DNA from: Paracoccaceae bacterium | GTDB lineage: Bacteria; Pseudomonadota; Alphaproteobacteria; Rhodobacterales; Rhodobacteraceae | Assembly: GCA_025458385.1 (NCBI GenBank) | Contig: JALOSO010000004.1 | Location: 1 to 33,320, forward strand | Reading direction: 5' to 3' | DNA: 33,320 nt | Part shown: positions 24,527-32,065 of the stretch, in pieces | Layout: each line of letters begins with the position of its first letter | How positions within the stretch are numbered: the stretch's first letter is position 1 | Position numbers and translations under genes: made by a program | Notes under the pieces: model-generated | Seen by the model: only the letters and a program-made list of their open reading frames with translations | Told to the model about the DNA's origin: nothing | Database searches by the model: none

Positions 24527-26119
24527 ATGCAGGCCATGGCACAGGCAACAGGACAGTCAACGCGCAGCATTGTCATCGGCGCCGGTTTTGGCGGGCTTGC
24601 CGCTGCGATCCGGCTGGCGGCGGCGGGCCATGCGGTCACCCTGGTCGAGGCGGCAACCAGCCTTGGCGGAAAGGCCCGCGCCGTGTCATCCGCAGCCGGG
24701 CCGGTCGATACCGGCCCCACCGTGCTGACAATGCGCGCCGTATTCGACGATCTTTTCAACCTTGCAGGTGAACGGCTGGAGGATCATGTCACCCTGATCC
24801 CGCAACCCATCCTTGCGCGCCACTGGTGGCCCGATGGCACGACGCTGGACCTGACGCCTGACCGCGCCGCCAACATCGCCGCGATCACCGCCTTTGCTGG
24901 TGCGCGCGAAGCCCGCGCCTTTGCCCGCTTTGACGCCATGGCCGAAAAGCTGCGACTGGCTTTTGATGCGCCCGTCATGCAAGCGCCCCGCCCCGATCTG
25001 CGCGCCATTGCCCGCGCGGCCCTGGGCAGGCCCGCGATCTGGCCCGCCCTGCTGCCCGGCATGACGCTGGACCGCCTGCTGCGCCTGATGTTTCATGACC
25101 CGCGCCTGCGCCAGCTGTTTGGCCGCTATGCGACCTATGTCGGTGGGCGGCCAACCCATGTGCCTGCCGTGCTTGCCATCATCTGGCGGGCCGAGGCGCA
25201 AGGGGTTTGGGCCGTGCAAGGCGGCCTGCATCATCTGGCGGCGCAGTTGGGCGCAGTGTTTGAACGGCTTGGCGGACAGATGTTGCTGAACACGGCGGCC
25301 AGACGCATCGTGAAACAGAATGGCCGGGTCACCGGCGTGGAAACCGCGACGGGCCATCTTCAAGCGGATCACGTGATCTTTGCAGGTGACCCTGCCGCTC
25401 TGGCCAAGGGGCTGCTTGGCAATGCCGCCAGCGACCTTTTGCCAAAGGCCGCAACTGCGCCCCGCAGCCTGTCCGCCCATGTCTGGGCCTTTGCCGCCAC
25501 GCCATCCAAACTGCCGCTTGTCCACCACAATGTCTTTTTTACCGCTGATCCGGCCCGTGAATTCGGCCCGATCGGCAAGGGCCAGCCACCCGAGGCGCCA
25601 AGCCTTTACGTCTGCGCAGAGGACCGTGCTGGCGGCACGCCGACTGGCACGGAACGGTTTGAAATCATCGTCAACGCCCCCGCCGGCCTGCCTGCAACGC
25701 CTGAGGAAATCACGCAATGCCACACACGGACCTTCCAGACACTGGCGCGTTTCGGGCTGACCTTCAGCCCCGAGCCGGGGCCAGCGGCCCTGCTGACGCC
25801 TGCAAAACTGGCGCAGCTTTTCCCGGGCTCGCAAGGCGCAATCTATGGGCGCAGCCCCGAAGGCATGATGGCGACATTCGCGCGGCCCACGGCAACCACA
25901 GCGCTGCCGGGCCTGTATCTGGCGGGGGGCGGGTGCCATCCGGGGGCGGGGGTGCCGATGGCAGCCCTGTCCGGCAAGCATGCGGCCGCAGCGATCTTGA
26001 CCGCCCCGATTTCCGCGTGGAGGTCTCACCCGATGGCTATGCCTGGTGGTATGTCGACGGCGTCAGCGACGCCTCAAGTCCGGGCGGCACCCGCGCCATC
26101 AGCATCATCGGCTTCATAG
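24527..26119 (+). CDS. crtD: Methoxyneurosporene (1-hydroxyneurosporene) dehydrogenase
   Basis: A 530-residue FAD-dependent desaturase of the CrtI family that adds the 3,4 double bond in the spheroidene pathway. The N-terminal dinucleotide fold is SIVIGAGFGGLAAAIRLAAAGH, followed by SLGGKARA, and the C-terminal FAD motif is GLYLAGGGCHPGAGVPMAALSGKHAA. The family core ends near residue 490; here the frame runs on for about 40 residues (PMAMPGGMSTASATPQV...) deep into crtC before TAG. A second ATG at 24536 is an alternative start. Divergent from crtE with a PpsR site between. Confidence 0.93.
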   Translation: MQAMAQATGQSTRSIVIGAGFGGLAAAIRLAAAGHAVTLVEAATSLGGKARAVSSAAGPVDTGPTVLTMRAVFDDLFNLAGERLEDHVTLIPQPILARHWWPDGTTLDLTPDRAANIAAITAFAGAREARAFARFDAMAEKLRLAFDAPVMQAPRPDLRAIARAALGRPAIWPALLPGMTLDRLLRLMFHDPRLRQLFGRYATYVGGRPTHVPAVLAIIWRAEAQGVWAVQGGLHHLAAQLGAVFERLGGQMLLNTAARRIVKQNGRVTGVETATGHLQADHVIFAGDPAALAKGLLGNAASDLLPKAATAPRSLSAHVWAFAATPSKLPLVHHNVFFTADPAREFGPIGKGQPPEAPSLYVCAEDRAGGTPTGTERFEIIVNAPAGLPATPEEITQCHTRTFQTLARFGLTFSPEPGPAALLTPAKLAQLFPGSQGAIYGRSPEGMMATFARPTATTALPGLYLAGGGCHPGAGVPMAALSGKHAAAAILTAPISAWRSHPMAMPGGMSTASATPQVRAAPAPSASSAS

Positions 26120-26940
26120 GATCCGTCTTTTCGCCGTGGTATGCCTGGTCCGGCAGGCGCGATCCGCAAAACCACTGCTGCCTGAACGTCGTCACCTACG
26201 GCCCCGGCGGCCGCTTTACCATGACAGACCGTGGCCGCCCGGCCCTGCGCCAAACACGCGATGCCTTGGAGATCGGCCCCTCGGCCATGCGCTGGACGGG
26301 GCGCGAACTGGTGATCGAGGTAGATGAGATCAGCAGCTTTCCCCTGATCGGCCGCGTAAAGGGCACCATCACCCTGACCCCGCAAGCCATTACTGACCAA
26401 GAGGTTGCCCTGCACCCCCGCCACATCTGGCGGCCCTTTGCGCCCATGGCGCAGATCGAGGTGAACCTGACCCAAGGCCACCGCTGGCAGGGGCATGGCT
26501 ATTTCGACGCGAATTTCGGCACGGCGGCCCTTGAGGCGGATTTTGACCGTTGGACATGGGGCCGCTTTCCGCTGCATGACCGTGCCGTCTGTTTCTACGA
26601 TGCCACCCGCCGTGATGGCAGCACACTTGCCCTGGGCGTTGAGGTCACGCCTGACGGCCACTTGCGCGAGATCACCCCGCCCCCTCTGACCCGATTCGCC
26701 CGCACGCGATGGCAGGTTGCCCGCGATACACGCGCCGACCCCGGAACAAAGCCGCGGCAGGTCATGCCCATGCTCGATGCGCCGTTCTATTCCCGCTCTG
26801 TCGTTGAAACCACGATCGACGGCGAGGTCAGCCATGGCGTGCATGAGGCGCTTGATCTGCGCCGCTTTCGTAATCCACTGCTGAAATTCATGCTGGCCAC
26901 CCGCGTTCCCCGCCGCTACGGCTGGCCCGCCCGCGCCTGA
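25933..26940 (+). CDS. crtC: Carotenoid 1,2-hydratase (hydroxyneurosporene synthase)
   Basis: Adds water across the terminal 1,2 double bond of neurosporene and related carotenes. Family segments are GYAWWYVDGVSDAS, IIGFIGSVFSPWYAW, QNHCCLNVVTYGPGGRFTMTDRG and the end LMLATRVPRRYGW. The track's ATG at 25717 adds a long Gly/Arg/Ala-rich stretch that is just the shifted frame of crtD. I prefer GTG 25933 (335 residues, G-rich site upstream); GTG 26017 (307 residues) is possible but cuts into the DRPDF start of the conserved region. Either way it overlaps crtD by 100-190 bases. Its TGA lies inside a palindrome shared with tspO. Confidence 0.85.
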   Translation: MPSGGGGADGSPVRQACGRSDLDRPDFRVEVSPDGYAWWYVDGVSDASSPGGTRAISIIGFIGSVFSPWYAWSGRRDPQNHCCLNVVTYGPGGRFTMTDRGRPALRQTRDALEIGPSAMRWTGRELVIEVDEISSFPLIGRVKGTITLTPQAITDQEVALHPRHIWRPFAPMAQIEVNLTQGHRWQGHGYFDANFGTAALEADFDRWTWGRFPLHDRAVCFYDATRRDGSTLALGVEVTPDGHLREITPPPLTRFARTRWQVARDTRADPGTKPRQVMPMLDAPFYSRSVVETTIDGEVSHGVHEALDLRRFRNPLLKFMLATRVPRRYGWPARA

Positions 26941-26964
26941 AAATTTTAGTACTAAAATTTTCAG
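26937..26964. repeat. Perfect palindrome holding the stop codons of crtC and tspO
   Basis: A 28-base perfect palindrome whose half is CTGAAAATTTTAGT. The TGA in each arm is the stop codon of a converging gene: crtC at 26938-26940 and tspO at 26963-26961 on the minus strand. It fills the entire 20-base gap. It can act as a two-way terminator (A/T-rich arms) or form a cruciform. No flanking target duplications are seen. Confidence 0.85.
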
Positions 26965-27416
26965 CTGGTCCGGTTCAGCCGCCAGACGGAAAAATTCAGC
27001 GCCCCGGCCACGGTCACCCACAGCAGATACGGCGCGAACAGCAGGCCCGCCACCCGGTCATGCCCCCAGAACGCCAGCATCGTCGCCGTCACCGCCAGCC
27101 ACAGGCACCCCAGCACCACCAGCCCGGCCCCCAGCCGCCGCAAGCCAAAGAACACCGGCGTCCATAGCGTATTGAAGGCAATCTGCACCGACCACAGCGC
27201 CAGCGCCAGCCCCGTGCCCGGCAGTTGCGCCACGCGCATCGCGGCCAGGCTCATGCACAAATAAAGCGTGGTCCAGGCCAGTGGAAACAACCAGTCCGGC
27301 GGGGTCCAGACCGGTTTGTTCAGGCTGCGATACCACGCCCCCGGCATGAACATCGCACCTGTTGCCGCCGCCGCACCGCAAGCCACAAGATAGGTAAAGA
27401 ACAGCGTGTAATCCAT
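26961..27416 (-). CDS. tspO: TspO/MBR family tryptophan-rich sensory protein
   Basis: A 151-residue five-helix membrane protein (CrtK/TspO). Family marks are WYRSLNKPVWTPPDWLFPLAWTTLYL, the ALWSVQIAFNTLWTPVFFGLRR segment and the Trp-rich end LNFSVWRLN. In Rhodobacter sphaeroides TspO sits in the outer membrane, binds porphyrins and dampens photopigment gene expression in oxygen. The ATG at 27416 has GGGGAG eight bases upstream; the track GTG three codons earlier is too close to it. It follows crtB by 45 bases with a hairpin between, and ends in the palindrome shared with crtC. Confidence 0.96.
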   Translation of the reverse strand: MDYTLFFTYLVACGAAAATGAMFMPGAWYRSLNKPVWTPPDWLFPLAWTTLYLCMSLAAMRVAQLPGTGLALALWSVQIAFNTLWTPVFFGLRRLGAGLVVLGCLWLAVTATMLAFWGHDRVAGLLFAPYLLWVTVAGALNFSVWRLNRTS

Positions 27417-27435
27417 TGGTGGCACTCCCCGATGT

Positions 27436-27456
27436 CTTTTGCAGATAGTGCAAAAG
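27436..27456 (-). other. crtB-tspO intercistronic hairpin
   Basis: A perfect eight-pair stem CTTTTGCA / TGCAAAAG with a five-base loop lies in the 45-base gap just ahead of the tspO ribosome site. No T-run follows in the direction of transcription. It may shield crtB mRNA or limit tspO translation. Confidence 0.55.
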
Positions 27457-27461
27457 GCCGA

Positions 27462-28466
27462 CTATGCCATCCCCCGGTCACGGGCCTCAAGCTGGGCCAA
27501 CACCGAAAGCAATGCATCTGACCGGGCCGGGGCTGCCTGCGCCTGTGCCGCCGCCTGCACCAGAAACGCCACTTCCGGCACCACCCGCGCATGCAGCACG
27601 GATGAGCGTGGCAAGGCCAAGGTCACTGCACTGCGCGCAAAAGCCAGCCCCAACCATCCCAGTTTGCGCCATTTGCCCGTACTGGCCCGGCCTGTGACGG
27701 AATCGTATCGGGCTGCGGCAACCCGTCCGCCGATCCCCGCATAGATATGCCGCGCGGCAAAAATGCCGGGTCGGCAAGCCACTGGCAGGGCCGCGACGCC
27801 CGCTTCGGCCCGCTGATAATGTCGATCTGCCTCGACCAACAGCCGTGCCGTGGCCCGCCGCACCCCTGTACAGGCCTGCGGATCTGCCAGAAAGCCCTGT
27901 GGGTCAACACCTTCGGCCCGCAGCCAGTCCTTTGGCAGAAACAGCCGTCCGGCCCGCGCATCTTCGCCCACGTCGCGTGCGATGTTGGTCAACTGCATCG
28001 CCAGCCCCAGGTCGCAGGCCCGCGCCAGCGCATCGGCATCGCGCACCCGCATCAACACACACATCATGGCCCCGACAGCCGCAGCCACCCGCGCAGAATA
28101 GGCCAGTACGCCCGACAGATCATCATACTGCCGCCCCACGGCATCCCAGGCCAGGCCTTCCAGCAGCGCATCCGGCAGGGCGCGCGGCATGTCGAAATCA
28201 GCCACCACGGCAGCAAAGGCGCGATCAGCGGGCGCATTGCGTGGCCGGCCGGCATAAACCAGATCAAGCCGGTCGCGCAGATGCAGCACCGCAGCCGCCT
28301 TGTCATCCCCATCGTCCACCGCATCGTCGGCCAGCCGACAAAACGCATAAAGCGCAAGCGACGGATCGCGCACACGGGACGGCAGCAGCCTTGATGCCGC
28401 GTGGAAGGACAGGGATCCTGTCCTGATGGCTGCCTTGCAGGCCGCAAGATCGGCGGGCGCAATCAT
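27462..28466 (-). CDS. crtB: Phytoene synthase
   Basis: A 334-residue head-to-head prenyl synthase that joins two geranylgeranyl diphosphates to phytoene. The Asp-rich motifs are FCRLADDAVDDGDD near residue 45 and LTNIARDVGEDARAGRLFLP near residue 160; AARHIYAGIGGRV is also conserved. The C-terminal 50 residues are Ala-rich. The ATG overlaps the crtI stop (ATGA), so it is co-translated with phytoene desaturase. Confidence 0.97.
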   Translation of the reverse strand: MIAPADLAACKAAIRTGSLSFHAASRLLPSRVRDPSLALYAFCRLADDAVDDGDDKAAAVLHLRDRLDLVYAGRPRNAPADRAFAAVVADFDMPRALPDALLEGLAWDAVGRQYDDLSGVLAYSARVAAAVGAMMCVLMRVRDADALARACDLGLAMQLTNIARDVGEDARAGRLFLPKDWLRAEGVDPQGFLADPQACTGVRRATARLLVEADRHYQRAEAGVAALPVACRPGIFAARHIYAGIGGRVAAARYDSVTGRASTGKWRKLGWLGLAFARSAVTLALPRSSVLHARVVPEVAFLVQAAAQAQAAPARSDALLSVLAQLEARDRGMA

Positions 28467-30022
28467 TCGGCAGCCAGCGACATGGGCAGTGTTGCGCGCA
28501 GCGGGGCATCCGGCACCAGCTTGCCCAGCACCTCGGCCGAAGCGATCACCCCTGGCAGGCCTGCGCCCGGATGCGTGCCCGCCCCGGCCAGATACAGGCC
28601 CGGCAATTCCTCAGACACGTTATGCGGGCGGAACCAGGCCGATTGCAGGATGCGCGGCTCGATCGAGAACCCGGCCCCATAGGGCGAAAGATAGCGGTGC
28701 TGAAACGTCAGCGGCGTAAAGACACGACTTGATGTAAGATGTGAAGAAAGGCCTGGAAGCAACTGTTCTTCCAACACTTTCACAACCTTCTGTCGATAGG
28801 GTTCAGCTTCAGCTTCCCAATCAACCCCGTTGTCATGGCCCAGATGTGGCACGGGCGACAGCGCATAGAACGTATCGTCGCCTGCGGGCGCGCAACTCGG
28901 GTCTGTCACCGAAGGCCGGTGAACATACAGGCTCATGTCATCGGCCAGCTTGCCCTTGATGAAGATATCGCGCGTCAGGCCCTTGTAGCGCGGGCCGTTC
29001 AGAATGGTGTGGTGCCCCACATCCGGCCACAGGCCTGCCGTGCCTTTCGTGCCAAAATACCAGACGAACAGCCCCATCGACCAGCGTGTCCGCTTCAGCC
29101 GCGCAGATGTCCAGCGTTTGCGCGGCGCATGGCGCAGCAGGCGATCGTAGGTGTGCCCGGCATCGGCATTCGAGACCACCAGCGGCGCACGCACAACCTC
29201 GCCGCCCGCCAGCCGCACCCCCGCCGCCCGACCGCCTTCGATCAGCACCGCGTCAACCTCGGTATTCAGGCGCAGCACACCGCCCTGCCCTTCGATCACA
29301 CGGCCCATTGCCGCGGCGATCGCCGCCACGCCACCCATGGCGTAATGCACGCCGAAGGCCGCCTCCAGATGGCTGACAAGCGCATACATGCTGGTCACAT
29401 GGAAAGGATCGCCGCCGATGAACAAGGGATGGAACGACAGCGCCATGCGCAGCCGCTCATCCTTTACCCGCCGTGCCGCATGCGCATAGATCGACCGGTC
29501 CGCCCGGAACATCGCAAACTGCGGCAAGACCTTGATAAGGTCCCACAGCCGGTGCATCGGCCGCCGCCCCAGATTTTCAAACCCGAACTGATAGCGCGCC
29601 TCGGCGTCGCGCAGAAAGCGCGCATAGCCCGCGCTATCCCCCGGTGACAGCCGTGCCACCTCGGCTGCCATGGCGGCCTTGTCGCCGCACATGGTGAATT
29701 TCGATCCATCCCGCCAGCGGATTTCATAGAACGGGTCCATCGGCACCAGCGTCACGTCGTGATCAAGACGCCGCCCGCATGCAGCCCACAGATCGCGCAG
29801 GCCCTGTGGCACCGTCACGATCGTCGGCCCAAGATCAAAACGATGCCCACCTTCGCTGATCGCAGTGCCACGCCCGCCAGGCATATCCAGCCGGTCAATC
29901 ACCGTAACGCGATAGCCCTTTGCCCCCAGGCGCATGGCTGCCGCCAATCCGCCAATGCCGGCACCGATGACAATGGCGGGCGGGGCGGTGGCGGGGATCG
30001 GGTCACAGGATGTATCGCGCAT
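28463..30022 (-). CDS. crtI: Phytoene desaturase (neurosporene-forming type)
   Basis: A 519-residue FAD-dependent desaturase that converts phytoene to neurosporene or lycopene. The N-terminal fold is AIVIGAGIGGLAAAMRLGAKGYRVTVID with MPGGRG, and the C-terminal FAD motif is GLYLAGAGTHPGAGLPGVIASAEV. Other family stretches are GPTIVTVPQ, SFHPLFIGGDPF and SPVPHLGHD. That it is the three-step, neurosporene-forming type is inferred from the crtC/crtD/crtF/crtA company. The start has TAGGG eight bases upstream. Head of crtI-crtB-tspO, divergent from crtA, with PpsR sites at both edges of the gap. Confidence 0.97.
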   Translation of the reverse strand: MRDTSCDPIPATAPPAIVIGAGIGGLAAAMRLGAKGYRVTVIDRLDMPGGRGTAISEGGHRFDLGPTIVTVPQGLRDLWAACGRRLDHDVTLVPMDPFYEIRWRDGSKFTMCGDKAAMAAEVARLSPGDSAGYARFLRDAEARYQFGFENLGRRPMHRLWDLIKVLPQFAMFRADRSIYAHAARRVKDERLRMALSFHPLFIGGDPFHVTSMYALVSHLEAAFGVHYAMGGVAAIAAAMGRVIEGQGGVLRLNTEVDAVLIEGGRAAGVRLAGGEVVRAPLVVSNADAGHTYDRLLRHAPRKRWTSARLKRTRWSMGLFVWYFGTKGTAGLWPDVGHHTILNGPRYKGLTRDIFIKGKLADDMSLYVHRPSVTDPSCAPAGDDTFYALSPVPHLGHDNGVDWEAEAEPYRQKVVKVLEEQLLPGLSSHLTSSRVFTPLTFQHRYLSPYGAGFSIEPRILQSAWFRPHNVSEELPGLYLAGAGTHPGAGLPGVIASAEVLGKLVPDAPLRATLPMSLAAE

Positions 30023-30038
30023 GACGCAACCCTACGAC

Positions 30039-30056
30039 TGTCTAGAAAAATTGACA
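30039..30056. promoter_or_regulatory. PpsR/CrtJ site near crtI
   Basis: TGTCTAGAAAAATTGACA is a perfect TGT-N12-ACA palindrome 16 bases from the crtI start. It contains an exact plus-strand TTGACA that could serve the crtA direction. Confidence 0.8.
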
Positions 30057-30113
30057 ACTATTGTCTTGCGACAGACAGCCAAGGCTTTACCTGCCTGCAA
30101 ACCCGGATTAGCC

Positions 30114-30131
30114 TGTCAATCGAACGTTACA
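30114..30131. promoter_or_regulatory. PpsR/CrtJ site adjoining the crtA start
   Basis: TGTCAATCGAACGTTACA is a perfect TGT-N12-ACA palindrome ending 4 bases before the crtA ATG. It is 57 bases from the crtI-side site, so joint binding would need DNA bending or looping. Its minus-strand TTGACA could be a -35 for crtI. Confidence 0.8.
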
Positions 30132-30135
30132 GCAA

Positions 30136-30879
30136 ATGGGTTCAACCATTCAGACCGTCAGCCTATCCCTGTTCCGCTTTGACGGGCCATTCAACCGCGC
30201 CTGGGTCATTGGCCAGATGGGCGCGGCGCGGTTGTCATTCATGCGGATGCGCGACGTCGCGTTCTGGAAGCTGTGCGGATCGGGCACCGGCGAAGGATTT
30301 ACCCCTCGGCCGAACTGGGGCGTCTGGGCGATTCTCGCCGTCTGGCCCGACGAAGTGACGGCCCGCATGCATACCCAATCTGCGCCGGTCTTTGCCCGTT
30401 GGCGTGCCCGGGCCGGCGAAAGCTGGACAGTCTATCTGTCACCGACATCGGTCCGGGGCGCATGGTCGGGGCGCACACCCTTTACCGCCGAGGACAGCCC
30501 CCATGGCCCGGTGGCAGCCCTGACGCGCGCCAGCATCCGCCCGCGCAACCTGCTGCGGTTCTGGCGGCGTGTGCCCGATATTTCGGCGGTCATCGGAACG
30601 GACCCGAATGTCGCCTTCAAGATCGGCATTGGCGAGATGCCAATGCTGCACCAGATCACGTTTTCGCTTTGGCCAGACCCTGCCAGCATGGCGGCCTTTG
30701 CCCGTGGCAATGGCCCGCATGGTTGCGCGATCAAGGCCGTACGTGACGGCGACTGGTTTGCCGAAGAACTTTACGCCCGTTTTCGCATTCTGGGGTCTAC
30801 CGGCACCTGGGGTGGGGCCAACCCGCTGAACCGTCTTGATTTTCCCACTGACCACCCGCCTGAAAGCCACGCTGCATGA
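30136..30879 (+). CDS. crtA: Spheroidene monooxygenase
   Basis: A 247-residue enzyme that adds the 2-keto group, turning spheroidene into spheroidenone under oxygen. The start VSLSLFRFDGPFNRAWVIGQMGAARL is typical, as are GEGFTPRPNWGVWAILAVWP, IGTDPNVAFKIGIGEMP and ARFRILGSTGTWGG. The ATG has no Shine-Dalgarno, since the four bases before it are GCAA and a PpsR site precedes them; the message may have a very short leader or none. The stop overlaps bchI (ATGA). Confidence 0.95.
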   Translation: MGSTIQTVSLSLFRFDGPFNRAWVIGQMGAARLSFMRMRDVAFWKLCGSGTGEGFTPRPNWGVWAILAVWPDEVTARMHTQSAPVFARWRARAGESWTVYLSPTSVRGAWSGRTPFTAEDSPHGPVAALTRASIRPRNLLRFWRRVPDISAVIGTDPNVAFKIGIGEMPMLHQITFSLWPDPASMAAFARGNGPHGCAIKAVRDGDWFAEELYARFRILGSTGTWGGANPLNRLDFPTDHPPESHAA

Positions 30880-31880
30880 GACAACCCTTTCCGTTCAGCG
30901 CCATCGTCGGGCAAGAAGCGATGAAACAGGCCATGGTGCTGACGGCCATTGATCCCAGCATCGGTGGCGTGCTGGTCTTTGGTGACCGGGGCACCGGCAA
31001 ATCAACGGCCGTGCGCGCGCTGGCGGCCCTGTTGCCCGAGATTTCGGCAGTTCAGGGTTGCCCTGTCAACAGCCCGGCGCCGGACCTTGTGCCCGACTGG
31101 GCGCAGGGGGTGGGCACGAAGATCATCAAGAAACCGACGCCGGTGGTGGACCTGCCCCTTGGCGTGACCGAGGACCGCGTTGTCGGCGCGCTTGATATTG
31201 AACGCGCCTTGACACGCGGCGAAAAGGCGTTCGAGCCGGGGCTGCTGGCGCGGGCGAACCGGGGATATCTGTACATTGATGAAGTGAACCTGCTGGAGGA
31301 TCACATCGTTGATCTGCTGCTGGATGTGGCCCAATCCGGCGAGAACGTGGTGGAGCGTGAGGGGTTGAGCATTCGACACCCCGCGCGTTTTGTGCTGGTA
31401 GGGTCGGGCAACCCGGAAGAAGGCGAACTGCGCCCGCAACTGCTTGATCGCTTTGGGCTTTCGGTAGAGGTAACCTCGCCCCGCGATGTGCCGACGCGGG
31501 TAGAGGTGATCACACGGCGTGATGCTTATGACCGCGACCATGACAGCTTCATGGCGCATTGGCGCGCGAAGGATACACGGTTGCGCAACGCGATCTTGAA
31601 AGCGCGCACGGCGATGCCGGGGCTGCAGACGCCGGCGTCGGTGCTGCATGATTGCGCGGCCTTGTGCATTGCGATCGGGTCGGACGGGTTGCGGGGCGAG
31701 CTGACGCTGCTAAAGGCCGCGCGGGCGCAGGCGGCGTTCGAGAAATCCACCGCCGTCACCCGCGCACATTTGCGCAGCGTGGCAGCCATGGCGCTGTCGC
31801 ACCGCATGCGGCGCGATCCGCTGGATGACGCAGGATCAACCGCGCGCGTGCTGCGCGCCGTGGCCGAAATCCTGCCATGA
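30876..31880 (+). CDS. bchI: Magnesium chelatase ATPase subunit I
   Basis: A 334-residue AAA+ ATPase; with BchD and BchH it inserts Mg into protoporphyrin IX, the first committed step to bacteriochlorophyll. Walker A is FGDRGTGKSTAVRAL near residue 35, Walker B is GYLYIDEVNLLEDHIVDLLLD, and FVLVGSGNPEEGELRPQLLDRFGLSVEV holds sensor 1 and the Arg finger. The start has the conserved PFSAIVGQEAMKQAM. It is co-translated with crtA. Normally bchD follows at once; here a repeat element pushes it 178 bases away. Confidence 0.97.
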   Translation: MRQPFPFSAIVGQEAMKQAMVLTAIDPSIGGVLVFGDRGTGKSTAVRALAALLPEISAVQGCPVNSPAPDLVPDWAQGVGTKIIKKPTPVVDLPLGVTEDRVVGALDIERALTRGEKAFEPGLLARANRGYLYIDEVNLLEDHIVDLLLDVAQSGENVVEREGLSIRHPARFVLVGSGNPEEGELRPQLLDRFGLSVEVTSPRDVPTRVEVITRRDAYDRDHDSFMAHWRAKDTRLRNAILKARTAMPGLQTPASVLHDCAALCIAIGSDGLRGELTLLKAARAQAAFEKSTAVTRAHLRSVAAMALSHRMRRDPLDDAGSTARVLRAVAEILP

Positions 31881-32065
31881 TCGTGGCCGGCCCCCCCCAC
31901 CCCCATCCCCTCCCCACAAGAGGGGGAGGGGAGGCGCCCATTGCCGCCCGGCAGGCACTGTCTTTGCGATCACAGAACCGCCGCCTCCCTCCCCCCCTCG
32001 TGGGGGAGGGATGGGGTGGGGGGGCAACCTGCGGCAGCATGTGCGGCATGGCCAATCCATGCTGA
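31877..32065 (+). CDS. 62-residue ORF bridging bchI and bchD, mostly repeat element
   Basis: An ATG overlapping the bchI stop (ATGA) opens a frame through the whole repeat element and ends in the ATGCTGA at the bchD start. The product (MIVAGPPHPHPLPTRGGG... LVGEGWGGG...) is almost wholly repeat-encoded, in the same frame as the copy inside bchD. It may only pass ribosomes to bchD. A functional protein is not claimed. Confidence 0.3.
   Translation: MIVAGPPHPHPLPTRGGGEAPIAARQALSLRSQNRRLPPPLVGEGWGGGATCGSMCGMANPC
31891..32024. repeat. Palindromic GC-rich repeat element, copy 1 (bchI-bchD gap)
   Basis: A 134-base element with inverted arms of about 44 bases: the left arm (CCCCCACCCCCATCCCCTCC...) is nearly the reverse complement of the right arm (...GGAGGGATGGGGTGGGGG). 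Each arm has its own C-rich/G-rich hairpin. The core of about 45 bases includes TTTGCGATCACAGA. It encodes no transposase, so it is a MITE-like or REP-like element. Same orientation as copy 2. Confidence 0.85.

Noticed and set aside
25717-25932. crtC starting at the ATG 25717 given in the track
   Set aside because: The extra 72 residues are the shifted frame of conserved crtD sequence and are unlike any CrtC N-terminus.
30062-30073. TGTC-TTGC-GACA dyad as an Fnr/FnrL box
   Set aside because: It does not fit TTGAT-N4-ATCAA; several key bases differ, so no Fnr claim is made.
31891-32024. Element as an insertion sequence
   Set aside because: Only about 134 bases, no transposase frame and no clear target-site duplication; MITE-like or REP-like is the most that can be said.
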